Source: Gnetum montanum
Taxonomy: Eukaryota; Streptophyta; Gnetopsida; Gnetales; Gnetaceae
NCBI GenBank assembly: GCA_015680685.1
Contig: MNCI01033682.1
Span: 401,109-465,108 of the forward strand
DNA length: 64,000 bases
Direction of reading: 5' to 3'
Shown here: piece by piece, positions 1 through 10,652 of the stretch
Layout of the letters: each line of letters opens with the position of its first letter
Numbering within the stretch: position 1 is the first letter of the stretch
Position numbers and translations under genes: made by a program
The notes under the pieces: generated by a model
Told to the model about the DNA's origin: nothing
Seen by the model: only the letters and a program-made list of their open reading frames with translations
Database searches by the model: none

Positions 1-723
1 TTTTACTTTTTCAAAGAATATAAATAGGGTGTTACAATGCACAATATGCTCTAATGAATCTTTATGATAATTAAATTTGATGCAATGGTGAGGTTTAAGT
101 TTGGAATTTATAGTGGTTTTGTTTGTAATTTTCTCAATTTCTAATTAATTTAACTTGGGTGCAACATAGCTAACTCTTTAAACATTAACCATAAATTATA
201 CTAAAAAATGATGGTTTTAATTACATAGTTTATATCTCTCATATCATGGTAGGTAGCTCTTTTCAGTGGGCTACGTTGAGCTATGTAAACCATTTTTTCA
301 AAGAAATTCTGAAATTGGCTTAAGACATCTAGAGGGCCTTAATGGATGCAAATTAAAAAAAAAAAAAAAAAAAATCAAAAATCAAAATTTTTTAACAATG
401 ATTAAAGAAGTATGAGAAATGGGAAAGATATTTTTGATTTAGTAATCAACACCAAAAAATTTTTCTTGATTTCAAGTGTTTGGATCTATGATTAAACATT
501 AGATTTACTTAAATCACTAATATGCACTAATGTTTCATGAATTTGTCATTTTCTTCAATTTGGTATTTTTATGAATGTACATAACCTCTATTTATTATAC
601 TTGTTTGAGGGACGGAATCACTTTTTAATCCTTCATGTGGGATTTATACCTCTCATTTTGCTCTCTTAGCACTTTATTTTTTGACTTTACAACTCATATG
701 TTTTTGGCTTTTTTTTTTTCAAG
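1..723. other. AT-rich spacer, no gene seen
   Basis: No open frame with recognisable protein content on either strand. A run of about 19 A follows position 355. The rest is AT-rich and of low complexity. Confidence 0.6.
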
Positions 724-860
724 TGTTAGCCTTGTAGTAAGACTCTTGATTTGGAGGGTCCAAGTTATGGGTTTGATTTTGGTAAGCAATGTTGAGTTAT
801 AGAGTTCTAATTGGACTATATATCTTGGGGTGTACCTATGTTTCAATTATTTTGGATTGC
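724..860 (+). repeat. tRNA-derived SINE-like repeat
   Basis: An A-box-like stretch (TAGCCTTGTAGTAAG, from 727) is followed about 41 bp later by a B-box-like stretch (GGGTTTGATTTTGG, from 769), the spacing of a tRNA-type polymerase III promoter. The body after the B box (AAGCAATGTTGAGTTATAG) recurs near 23395 and 23985, so this is a dispersed family. The 3' end is not sharply defined and no target duplication was found. Confidence 0.45.
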
Positions 861-1456
861 AACACCCTTCTTCCACCACTTTTTCTTTTAAAAAATTCTA
901 ATACAAAGCATAAAAAAAAATATATAAAATTTGGACATTTGCTAATTATTCTAATAATTGTTTCTATTACCTTTATTTTTCATCTTTTGCATTTTCTTAA
1001 TGTTGTTCTTGGCAAACTTCATGACTTGTTTAATTTCTTACACATGATCCTAGACCTTAGATTTTTGCTATCATTAAAATAATGGTCTATAATATGCAAA
1101 TATGAAAAAAATTCAGAGTACATTAGATCATCGAAAAGAGAGTCTAAAGGAAAAGCCCAACGATTTTGACCTTATGTTTGCAAATCCTCCTCAAATATGT
1201 TGGCACATAGTTTTGAGACCATATAGGATTTTCACCATTCTTTATAGTTTGACAAAACACTTAAAATGATGATGATAATGCTTTTAATTAATAAAAGTTC
1301 ATCATTTCATTTGACACTAAGGCATTTTAGATTTGTAAACCAACTTGTAGTGTTAAGATTTTCTTTACGAGGAAGGCAACTAACTCTTCCTCTCTTAATG
1401 ACATTAAGTTTCATTAAGACTTCAATGACATGATTTTAACTCATTCTTAACTTCCN
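861..1456. other. AT-rich spacer, no gene seen
   Basis: A short 97-codon open frame (789-1082) is AT-rich and hydrophobic with no family resemblance, so it is treated as chance. The single n at 1456 lies where the LINE A 3' region begins and may mark a contig join. Confidence 0.5.
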
Positions 1457-1800
1457 AAGATAACTATGAATGAGACTCGGGAACAACCTTATAAATAAAC
1501 GATTACTAAAGGAGGAACTCGATCTGGGGCACTACCAAACGTCAACTTGAACTAACTCGTTACACGAGAGAATGACATAAATTTATATGAGGCAGCGAGC
1601 CCTCAGTAAAGGACAGAGAGAGTTCCAAATGGTGGCTCCACACATTTGAAAGGGAAGATTCCTTGTAGAGATTACTGATGATGAGTGATGTTGGAATGCA
1701 CGGGTCTTTCCCAAGGTTGTAGGAGATGAACCAACTGATGACTATCCAGATTGAACTTGGATGCTTGAGATGTGAGTTGGAAATAAATGAGGCGAAAGAT

Positions 1801-2460
1801 CTACAACTTCTCCAACCTGGTAAGCAGACATTTGTTAGAATAATCTATTCTTTCAAAAATAACATTGCATATGCGCGTCCAAATATAATATAAAATAATA
1901 GGCCTAATGACTTTCCCCATAAAATTGAAATTAGTAGAAGTAATGATTGAAAGGCCTAATATGGCATCATCTTGAGATAGCTTGCATGATGGAAAAACTT
2001 TGGAAGCCCACTCCCACACATGTTGAGCAAAGGGACAATGCCAAAACACGTGGACAAAGTCATCTTGTCCACCACAGAGAGGGCAATTGGGATTGGGAAT
2101 CCTCAGATATTCTAAACGTTTACCAATTGGTAGACCATGGTGGAAGAGACACCAAAGGAATTGCTTAATTTTGGGGAGGGTCGGTAGTTTCCAAATATGT
2201 TGGAAGAGGGGGATCCAGAAATTTTTTGACTTTTGTTTGTGCGAAAACTTATTACAGTGTTGAATGACCTTGGATGGGTCTTGCATAAGGTGAAAGGGAA
2301 TAGATGGCCGGTAAGGTGGGAGTTTAAGCCCATTAATCCATTGAAGGCCATGAAAAGGGCTTTGCACTATGACATCTAGTTGCCAATGACCATGGAGAAA
2401 GGAATAAATCTTAACTAGGAAATGGTTCATTGCTTCTAACTTCCCATACAAATTATTAAG
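1801..2460 (-). pseudogene. LINE A RT C-terminal zinc-binding domain (zf-RVT)
   Basis: An open frame of about 216 codons carries the typical zf-RVT signature of plant L1 pol: a WKLPTLPKIKQFLW block, then GLPIGKRL, then the zinc ligands in CPLCGG ... HVFWHCPFA ... VWEWA. This domain lies at the pol C-terminus after the reverse transcriptase. It is the best preserved stretch of LINE A. The rest of pol lies upstream on the minus strand with stops in between, so this is part of a dead gene. The family assignment rests on the ligand pattern and the flanking pol fragments. Confidence 0.85.
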
Positions 2461-4815
2461 CTAGGCCCCCGAAATCCAATGACCAGCCAGCCTAAGACAA
2501 TTCAAAGAAATAACCCCCTTTAGATACCAAGAGGTAGCAACCTTAGCATTTGTGATGGCAAGGGGAACAAGCGATAAAGGTAAGCACCATGGACACAATT
2601 TAGATAGGATAACAGGGTTGATCTTGACATGAGTCCAGTCAATGTAATTGTGTAGAATTTGCTAGGCCCTCCAAATGCTTTTGAAAACATGAGATCCAGG
2701 AAGAATGATAGTGAGGGGGAAAAGGACCCAATTGACAAAATGGATACCTTTCTAGAAGGGCTTGTTTTTAGGAAATTCTTGATGAAACCTTAATTGGAGG
2801 AGGGTCCCAATAATATCTGAGACATCTAAATGTTGTACCAACCACTTAGCAACCAAGGTAATTCCCTGCTTAAAGGAATTCAAAAGACCTAAGTCACCAT
2901 TATTCTTGGGGAGAGTAACAATATTCCAAGCGACTCGATGGAATCCTTTCTGAGAATCTTTGGAGGACCACATGAAGTCATGAAATAATTATTTTAGCTT
3001 CTAGTAGGTTGCTTGGGAGAGGGCCCAACATGAAGAGTAATACACATGGGTTGACACACATATGGACTTACATACGAGGTATTTACCTGCGAGTGTGAGG
3101 GGTTTAGTCTTCCATTTGGCAAGTTTCTTTTGAATCTGATAAAGAACCTGCTCCCAGAGAATAGAGGTTGAACCTCTAAAATGGAAAGGGATTCCTAGAA
3201 TCTTAATGATGTCTTGATACTAAAGTTGCTTCTAATTATCGTTGGTCACATGTTTGTAATTGCCAATAAAGCTATAGATAGAGGGTTTATTTTAATTTAT
3301 AGTGGAGCCTGAGAGTGTGCAATATTGCTTCACCCTTGATAAGAGATGGTGAAAATTGGCGGTTGTGTTTTGAATGAGAAAAAAAGAGTTGTCGACGAAG
3401 TGCATATTGAGAAGCTATTGTTGAGTGGAAGAAAGGTGGACCCCATTGAGAAATTTTGTTTAAATTTCTTGGTTTATTTGATGACAAAGAAAGTTAACTA
3501 TGATGATAAAGAGATAGAGGGCGAGAGGACAACCTTGCCGCACCGACCTATGTATAGGAAAGGGAAAGGTAATGCCGAACGTAGTGGCTATTCTTGCAGT
3601 AGCATATGAGAATAAGCATTTCACCATATGCAGGAACTTAGGTTCAAAACCAAGTTTGTTCATGGTTTGCAAGATAAAGTTTCACTTTATGTTGTCATAA
3701 GCCTTGGCGTAATCAAGTTTCACTAGGAGAATATCTTGTCCATCATCCTTCACCCACTTGAGGCCTTCCCACGCCGCAACCACATTGTCTAAAATATATT
3801 GACCAGGAACAAATCCTATTTGTTGGAGAGATATGATTTGGCCAAGAATTTTTTTCAACTATAAGGCTAAGCACTTGGCCCAAATTTTTTACACTGCATT
3901 GAGAAGAGTTATGGGATGCCAATTGGAGATATCGGTTAGATCCCCAGACTTAGAGAGGAGACAAATAACCCCTTGATTTAGATTGGGCCCGAGGGAACTA
4001 GTTAGGATAGCCTCATTAATGATTTGCAAAAGATCATTTCCCACCAAATCCTAATGAGTTTGAAAAAACTCCACAGGCAAATAATTAGAACCAGGAGCCT
4101 TCCCATGACTTAACTTGGAACAATCCACCTGTAGCTCCACCTTAGTGATATCAACATCAAGACTTTGTAGTGTAGTGGAATTGATAAGGTGAGGATAATT
4201 GGGGGTGGCAGCCTCAAACAAAGAGATGTCCATTGGGGTAGCTGCAAAAAGGGTTTCATAGTGGTTCTTAAGAAAAGAGAGGATACTATTGTGGTCAGTA
4301 ATGGTGGTACCATCACTAGAGATTTTGTCTATAGAATGCGAAGGGGGAGCAATATTGAGATACTTAAAAAATTCTTTACAGTGTTCATCTTGAATATTTA
4401 ACCAAGTGAGTCAACTTTTAGTTAAGGCACTTTGTGCTCGGTACACGTCCCAATGTTGAAAGGCTAATTAGGCTCTAGCTAGCTCTTCGTGAATTGAGTG
4501 TTGAAAGGATCTTGAGCTAATCTATTAGTGAGATGTTCAATAGTGGGGTGAATGTTGTTATATTCTTTTCTAGCTTGAGTAGCCACTACCTTACCATACA
4601 ACCGAGAAAATTTCCGCACTTGACATGAAGTGCAATGCCACCAGTGAATCCAATCCACTTGATTTAGGGTCTAGGTTCAACATTCCAAAGGTTGGATAGA
4701 AGAAGTTGGGCAAAAGGGGAAGAAAAATAGTTGTTGTGTAGGCAGAAAAGATGGAATTTTTGTTTGTTAGGGCTACCATGAATCTAGATAGATATAGAGA
4801 TAGGAAGATGGTTTG
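2461..4815 (-). pseudogene. LINE A reverse transcriptase (broken)
   Basis: Fragments in several frames together cover a plant L1 RT. Residues near 4051-4233 read KAPGSNYLPVEFFQ (canonical KAPGPDG..EFF, N-terminal RT). The fragment near 3460-3672 reads SVRQGCPLALYLF (canonical RQGCPLSPYLF palm motif). The fragment at 2752-2973 reads KGFHRVAWNIVTLPKNNG-LGL, the thumb region before zf-RVT. At least five frame changes or stops separate them. The downstream zf-RVT and upstream endonuclease confirm L1 pol. No function remains. Confidence 0.85.
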
Positions 4816-4820
4816 ATAGG
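4816..4820. other. E1 target-site duplication, left copy (ATAGG)
   Basis: ATAGG immediately precedes the TGATGAGG terminus of the left LTR and recurs at 17011-17015 after the TTCATCA terminus of the right LTR. Five bp is the usual duplication for gypsy integrases. It fixes the element ends exactly. Confidence 0.95.
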
Positions 4821-5743
4821 TGATGAGGGGCTAGGTATCCCTACACCCAACCATACGAATCACGAGTTTCCACGCGTGACTCGGTCGAAATCCTTAGATT
4901 GTAAGCACTTAACATACACCAGACTTCTAACCAGTGAAACCTTGGGTTAGAACGGTCGTTGTCATCCTAATCTCACTTGTGAAGTTATGTAACGTTGGTT
5001 AAGTGAGACTAAGGCTAATGATTTTTATATCTTTTTGATTATCTTTTTTAGCGACTAATTGAAGTATGAAAGGGAAGGAATAAACTATAATCTAATCTCT
5101 AATTATCCTAGTTTATATTCTAACTACTCCTAGCATAAGTATCCGGTCCCATCTTCCGAGCACGTTCTGAGAATTTCCTAACACTGCTGGGTTACCAGAC
5201 GTTAAGCGTCGTTGGGCTTACCAAGTGTTTGGATTACATTTGAGATGGTCATACTTATGGCTTAACGAACTACGAATGAACAATAACGATTGAAATTATA
5301 ATAATGAAAACATAAATAATCAACAAGTAACTAATAAAGCATTAATGAGTAATTAATAAAGCATAAACATTTTAAACTATTAAAGGCATGAAACAACTAA
5401 GTCCAAATGCTGCAAGGTATGCTTGAACAGTTCATCTTTATTGCTGTCATGCCAATGGGCTCAAATACATCAACGCTCGAATAAAGATTCGATCACTTTT
5501 CTTACACCTGCTTCGGGCACTTGGAAAATATTTTATCTCTTGCAGGAGCAAACTGCAAGAGCTTCGCTACAACTACTCAAAAAGATGCCTAAATGAGGCG
5601 GAAGGCCCTCATATTTATAGGCTGGGAAGGGTGGCTGTGTAAACGGGGCCACATAGACATAGGGTGGCTATGTCGACGGGCCCACGTCGACGCGGCCACG
5701 TATACGCGGCCTAGTCGATGCATTGACTTTTGACACTTCATCA
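4821..5743 (-). repeat. E1 3' LTR (923 bp)
   Basis: Starts TGATGAGG and ends CTTCATCA, so the terminal 6-bp inverted repeats are TGATGA/TCATCA. On the minus strand the promoter region lies at the high-coordinate end: a grid of six hexamers (5639-5719), then a TATA box (TATAAATA, 5619-5612). It is exactly 14 bp shorter than the other LTR, one unit of the hexamer grid. Confidence 0.95.
5612..5719 (-). promoter_or_regulatory. E1 3' LTR promoter: TATA box plus six hexamers on a 14-bp grid
   Basis: Plus-strand positions of the hexamers: GTAAAC 5639, ATAGAC 5653, GTCGAC 5672, GTCGAC 5686, GTATAC 5700, GTCGAT 5714. Steps are 14, 19, 14, 14, 14. Eight-base GC-rich spacers (such as GCGGCCAC) separate most of them. 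TATAAATA lies at 5619-5612 on the minus strand, 19 bases from the nearest hexamer. The grid is therefore upstream of the TATA in the transcription direction. Seen directly; that it binds a protein is inference. Confidence 0.8.
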
Positions 5744-5756
5744 TACCCCCACGATT
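5744..5756 (-). other. E1 polypurine tract
   Basis: On the minus strand the bases abutting the 3' LTR read ATCGTGGGGGTA, a G-rich purine tract that would prime plus-strand DNA synthesis. The same GTGGGGGTA or ATGGGGGTA motif abuts the 3' LTRs of E2 (58496-58505), E3 (63075-63085) and E4 (61024-61034). Confidence 0.8.
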
Positions 5757-5992
5757 GAGCAAAAAATCGTCCTCGAGTTACTTTACAATTTGGAAGGTAT
5801 GGATTCCTATTTACAACACACCTAACCTAACACATAAATGACACTCACATGACACAACACGAATTTACCAAGTGCCCGAGTTACAGAGGGGGACAAATTA
5901 CAAAAATGGTAGTGTTCAGAGACAAAATTAAACACTCCACTGGTCCTAAAGCCTCTGTTGTGTAGGATGATGCACAAAATTGCTGGAGAAGA
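5757..5992 (-). other. E1 3' untranslated stretch between accessory ORF and PPT
   Basis: About 240 bp without coding content. A block reading TCGTCCTCGAGTT just inside the tract recurs as TTGTCCTCGAGTT in E3 near 63098, showing E1 and E3 are related. Confidence 0.6.
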
Positions 5993-8756
5993 TCACACCG
6001 TCCCTGGGGGCAATGGTTCTGATAGTCCTTCTCTAGCCTTTGGCCCATGCATTGGTGGCAGCACAAATGTCGGAAGTCCTGTGGCAGCTGCAACTTCTAG
6101 AGGTAGCCAAAAAGCCTCCAAGAGAGCCCTCATTTTCTCTTCTTTGCTTCTGGGGTTGTTCACGGTCCAGGTGGCTTCTCCAATGTGTGCTAGAACTAGA
6201 ACTTCCTAAGGGCAGGGTAGAGCTGGAAAGAGTTCTTTTAAATTGACAAACCAGGCTGCGAACTGCTTGCATTTGATATCGAATGCTCAAATTGATGACT
6301 GCAGTTGCTGGTAGTCATTCATTCTTTGGGCCAGGTCCTCCGCAACGGTACATTGGCCTTCAAAGCTTGTGCGGAGGACCTCGAGTTCCGTGTTTGTTGT
6401 TGCCAGTTTCTGTTTTGTTGCCTTGTGCGCCTAGAACTCACCCTCATATAAGGAATACAAGGTGGCCACTTGTTTTTCTAACTCTGACCACGGTCTCCCG
6501 GCTGTGAGCATAGCTAGGTTTACATATCGAAGGTTGGCCAATTCCATGTATTATGTCATTTCTTCAATTTGCAGCTCCTTTAGGCGTTCAATCCCTCAAA
6601 GATGGAGTGCCATACATTGCCTCCCTCTCGGAGTTGCTGGAGCGCTTGGTTCATCTTGGCTTTAGCGACTTGAATGTGCTTCTCGTTCACCTCCTTCTGC
6701 AATCCCACTTGGTCCATGTAATGATTTTTGACTTTTTTGAACTTTAGGACCTCATTTTTCCAAGCGGCAATTTCGATTGCAGACTTCTATTGCAAAGCCC
6801 AAACCTCCTCCATTGACAGATTCTTATTTTCAGCTGCCAACCTTCTTATGTCTGCATTCACCCTAGCTAGCTCCTCTTGCTGTTGGTGGATGAAATCCTT
6901 CATGTGTTCGTTCATTGCATCAACATTGCACAGGCGATAAACTTCTGCAGTCAGTTGCACATTCTCTTGGCAAACATTCGCCAAGTCCTTTTCTAAGTGA
7001 TATGATCGGGCGTCTGCTATAGAGTTGTCAAGGATCGCCATCTCCCTTACATCCTCAACAACCTGAGGTTTAAGCTGAAGTTGTTGAAAAGCTTCATCTT
7101 TGGTGATTTCGTGGTCGAGGATGGCTGGATCAGTAAGCTGGGCTCTTAATTGGGCTACCTCCGTTGCCAAGTGTTGACAAGCAGTTTGAGCAACTTCTAG
7201 TTACCCTTCCAAGATGATGCTCTTGCCCCTTACCGATAGCAGCTCCGACTGGGTTGCAGTGATGTTGTCCGAAAGGTCGAAGACATCCAAAAGTGGTTGT
7301 TCGGTTCCTACCAATCGGTCCAATAATTCTTCATGTTGGGCTGCATCAATCTTGCTACGTAAAGTTCCAGTAGACAGCTGTACATCTTGTAGCCCATGAA
7401 TGTTTGGTACAGGTGCTGCCGGTGCATTGAGAACTGTAGCAATTGTATCAACAACCACTTCGGCCGCAACTTCCTGTCCCTGGTGCTACATCACTAGGAC
7501 CGTCGCCTCTTCACCATATTCCAAGCATACCGAAAAAGTAGCAGCATTCCCTGATATTTCGGGGAACAACTGTTGTGTTGCGGTTGATACATCTCTGATT
7601 CTTGGATTTGTTCTGGGTGGAATTGATGCTCGGGTGGTGGGGAATATCGGCCCTGCCCTTTCAAGCAAGTTGACTGATTGAGCCACTTGCTTCAGGTGGC
7701 TCATGGCAGGGCGATAAACTGAAGTATCTTCTCCTCCACCAGTCCTACCAAATTGCTCTTGCTGGCTCAAGAGTGTTTCTCGGAGCTCACGGATGTATTC
7801 TATTGTGTTTTGTGAGCCCGGTTGCATTGTTTGCATAGGTGGTGGAGGTGGTTGCTGCTTGTCCTGTGTCTATGTGGTGAAAGGAGTTTTTTCTTTCATC
7901 ATTTCTTGCCCATTTGCATAACTTTCGAATTAGGCAGGCAAAGGGGAGAGCTTGTCTTCAACGTTCATTCTCAGCAAACCTTTTTTCAATCTCCAGAAAC
8001 AACAGTTGTGGAAGACTCATGGGAAATTTCCCACTCAAGGTGGCACATGCACGAGCGGAGAAGGCTGTGATTTTGCTGGGTCTTACTGTTAGATTCAAAT
8101 GGTAAGACGCTATCTTGGAGTATACTCTCTCCGCTATGGTTAAGGAGCCAAATTCCTTGCGCTCTACCCCATAGCACTGTTGGATCCATTGCACCTTCAC
8201 CTCTAGATCGGCCTGCGTAGGAATTTTTGCCACATCTGCCCTAATTTCAAGCAACCCTAGAGCTTGCACTATAGCTTTTGAAGAGTAAGAGAGATAAATT
8301 TCTTTGATTCTTACTCTTGACCCTGGTTGTCGATTCGTCTAGAAGAGATAAGTTTCTCCTAAGTACCACTCACCACTGGTTGTGATGATTGGCCACATCG
8401 GAGAGTTCTGCAATTGGAGTTTCACGTCTTCTGGAGCATTCTTGAGGAATGGTCCAAAATTTAACTCTTGGAGGACCGTCCGTTGCACCTCGCGTGGTGT
8501 GATAGCATCAAGGCAAGGTCGGGTCAGGGTTACCTCAAGCTGCGGTGCTATCCCAGGAGTCTCATCCCCGAGCGATTGCTCACTAGGAATCGCCTCTTTA
8601 GGAATCTGGCGAACAGATTCCACGTCAAGTCATTCGTGGAAGGGCCCAGTTGCATGGGAACTCTCCGCATACTCTGGCAGTTGCACACCCCATCCCCTTC
8701 TCATGCGTGGGCGCTTGTCCCTTGGTTGTGATGGTCCTTCGTCCCTTGGGTGCCAT
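5993..8756 (-). pseudogene. E1 accessory ORF: globular domain plus long coiled coil, between pol and 3' LTR
   Basis: Start ATG at 8756-8754 (MAPK...), stop at 5995-5993, about 920 codons with a few in-frame stops and frameshifts. Order: a conserved N-terminal block (ELNFGPF ... MWPI, near 8490-8390), a helical region with IQQCYG..RKEFGSLT (about 8190), a Gln/Pro-rich linker (near 7860-7800), then a long heptad-rich coiled coil (7458-6560) containing NLSMEEV and AAWKNEV, and a conserved tail (AFDIKC..FAAWFVN.KELFP, near 6280-6210). E2 and E4 have clear relatives. It sits where Athila elements carry an env-like ORF, but I see no signal peptide or membrane segment. I do not recognise the family. 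It is probably expressed from its own promoter at 9122-9115. Confidence 0.7.
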
Positions 8757-9114
8757 TTGCAATAAAACATAACTGTCCGTTAGACCGTTCATAAGTAGTT
8801 TGAGATGGTCCGTATATACTTTCTCAGTTTGATCAAGTTATGTTAATGGCACAGGCACACCGTTAAGTTTCCCGAAGCATTAAGTTAGGGGTTAGGGCCA
8901 AAGTTTTCGTAATTAACAAATTAATTAATTACACAAGGGAACCATCCCTCCCACGACTGAGAGCATAACTTCGGATGTGTAAAAAGGGCAAGGACAGGTT
9001 GATGTGGACACGCGATGGAATATACGTGTGTTGGGAAGGGTTAGGTAGAAAAAATGGTAAAAACTCCCCTCAATTTGGACTCCAAATGATGAAAAATGAA
9101 GAAGTGCGGCGGGG

Positions 9115-9171
9115 TATATATAGGGGTTGGGTGTTGCGTCGACGGGGCTGCGTATACACAGCACTGTTCAC
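9115..9171 (-). promoter_or_regulatory. E1 internal promoter of the accessory ORF: TATATATA plus three hexamers on the 14-bp grid
   Basis: On the plus strand: TATATATA at 9115-9122, then GTCGAC 9138-9143, GTATAC 9152-9157, GTTCAC 9166-9171, with steps of exactly 14 and 14. On the minus strand this is a hexamer grid followed 15 bases later by a TATA box, pointing at the accessory ORF start 360 bp downstream. The hexamers are the same type as in the E1 LTR, and the 8-bp spacers are again G/C-rich. Confidence 0.7.
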
Positions 9172-9434
9172 CTGTGGACCAGCGTTGACCAACCCAAAAA
9201 AACACCCTAATTGAAAAATTTGAAAACCCAAATTGAGGCATTTGAAACGTAGAAAAGGCCCGATCATGGCTAAGGATAGGAGGAAGGTAATTAAGTGTGA
9301 AAAAGAGACAAAATAGGAGAATGGGACGGAAAAAGAACTCTGCAAGGACAAAATCAAATGATGGGACACTGAAACCAGTCAACCGAGAAATCCAAAGGAT
9401 GGGAGGCTTAACAAGCACAACCAGAAATATGCAG

Positions 9435-9456
9435 GTGGGTCCTCCCCATAGCAGGC
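9435..9456 (-). other. Conserved G-rich box (secondary polypurine candidate)
   Basis: Minus strand reads GCCTGCTATGGGGAGGACCC with AC after it. Near-identical boxes occur in E2 (55556-55579, plus) and E3 (63877-63856, minus), in each case between the pol side and the accessory-ORF side. In plant Athila-type elements a second TGGGGGAGG-type tract occurs at this place, so an internal polypurine tract is the likely reading (inference). Confidence 0.5.
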
Positions 9457-10652
9457 AATAGCCTTTGTAGCCCCTGCATACCCTCAACACCAGGGTTTGT
9501 GGGCCCGGGCACTGATAAGCGGTGTCACCAGTTAAGACTCCAAACCAAGAGAACCCACCAAGGCATGAGAGACCTACAGAAAACACGACGAACACACAAA
9601 ACATAAAAAGGGCAGTGAGGTGAGTACGAAAAGAAGTGGGAACATAGGGAGAGGAGAAAATGAAAATCCTGAATGTCAGCCACATGAACCCTCGTGTGAG
9701 ACCGTGGTTAAGTGACCTGGTAGAACCTTCCTGAGGTCAGACCCAAAACCATTTGCAAACAGTGACATCACAGCAATAAACGAAGTTTTGACCATCCCCC
9801 AAGGAAACAAGAATGACCCCATAGAGAACCACCACTCCAGGAAACGTGAGAAGAAGGAACTGAAATGGGACAAAGTTAGAGGGAACCAAGGAAGTCCCAT
9901 AACTACAGCGTATGGCCCGTGAGGGGCAGTCTAAGGGGTGTGCTTTGAATTCCCATGCGATTTTTTTATCTTTTCTTTTGTGCGGGGGAACCACACCATG
10001 CGAAGGCCCATGCGTGTTTGCATGCATTCGACCAAGGGGTGTGCTTTGAATCCTCATTTTATTTGTTTATTTTGTTTTTGCTTCTCTCTTTTTTTTGTTT
10101 TGTGTTTTTTTTGAAGTTTTTGAATTTTTTCAGTGAGGACCACACCATGCAAGGTTGAACTGCCTAGAAGCTTCCGCGGAGAGAGGCTTGGAGTGGGAGG
10201 AAATCCATGAGGACACACCGGCAACCCGGGGAACAGAACAGAACAATGAATAAAGCACTCCCTTTAAAGTCACACCCGATTCAAACCATTGGGTCATCCT
10301 TCAGTCTGGGAACTACACAAGTGACACATTGATTAAATTTTTTTTTAAATAAAGGGATTGCATGGTCACGACACAAGGAAAACCATGGAATGGGGAATGG
10401 GTGGATGATGTGGACTCACCGCTGAGTTTATGAAGTGGAAACGACGTAAAATCCAAGGACAACCATGCAAAAGGTGGGAACCAGATAACTAGGAAGACTA
10501 TTATAGTACCCATCATAACGAAAATCGACTGCGCCAAACAATATGACGACAAAAAGTAAACAAAAAAAACACAAAAAATGGAAAACAAATAAGTGTAAAA
10601 AAAATTGGTAAAACAAAAAATGATAAAATGGTGAGGCGTGCAGTGAAATGGA

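Larger units (their letters stand above)
8757..10652 (-). other. E1 non-coding stretch between pol and accessory ORF
   Basis: No coding frame with family content. It holds the internal promoter (9115-9171) and a conserved G-rich box (9435-9456). Pyrimidine- and A-rich tracts fill much of 10040-10120 and 10540-10640. E3 has a colinear but shorter counterpart at about 63500-63980. Confidence 0.65.

Noticed and set aside
6283-8105. Many plus-strand frames over the E1 accessory region
   Set aside because: They are shadows of the minus-strand accessory ORF, which has homologues in E2 and E4; the plus-strand frames have none.
9041-9685. A 214-codon open frame on the minus strand in the E1 non-coding stretch
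   Set aside because: Composition is Phe/Ser/Leu-rich from pyrimidine tracts, it overlaps the internal promoter and it has no counterpart in E2 or E3.
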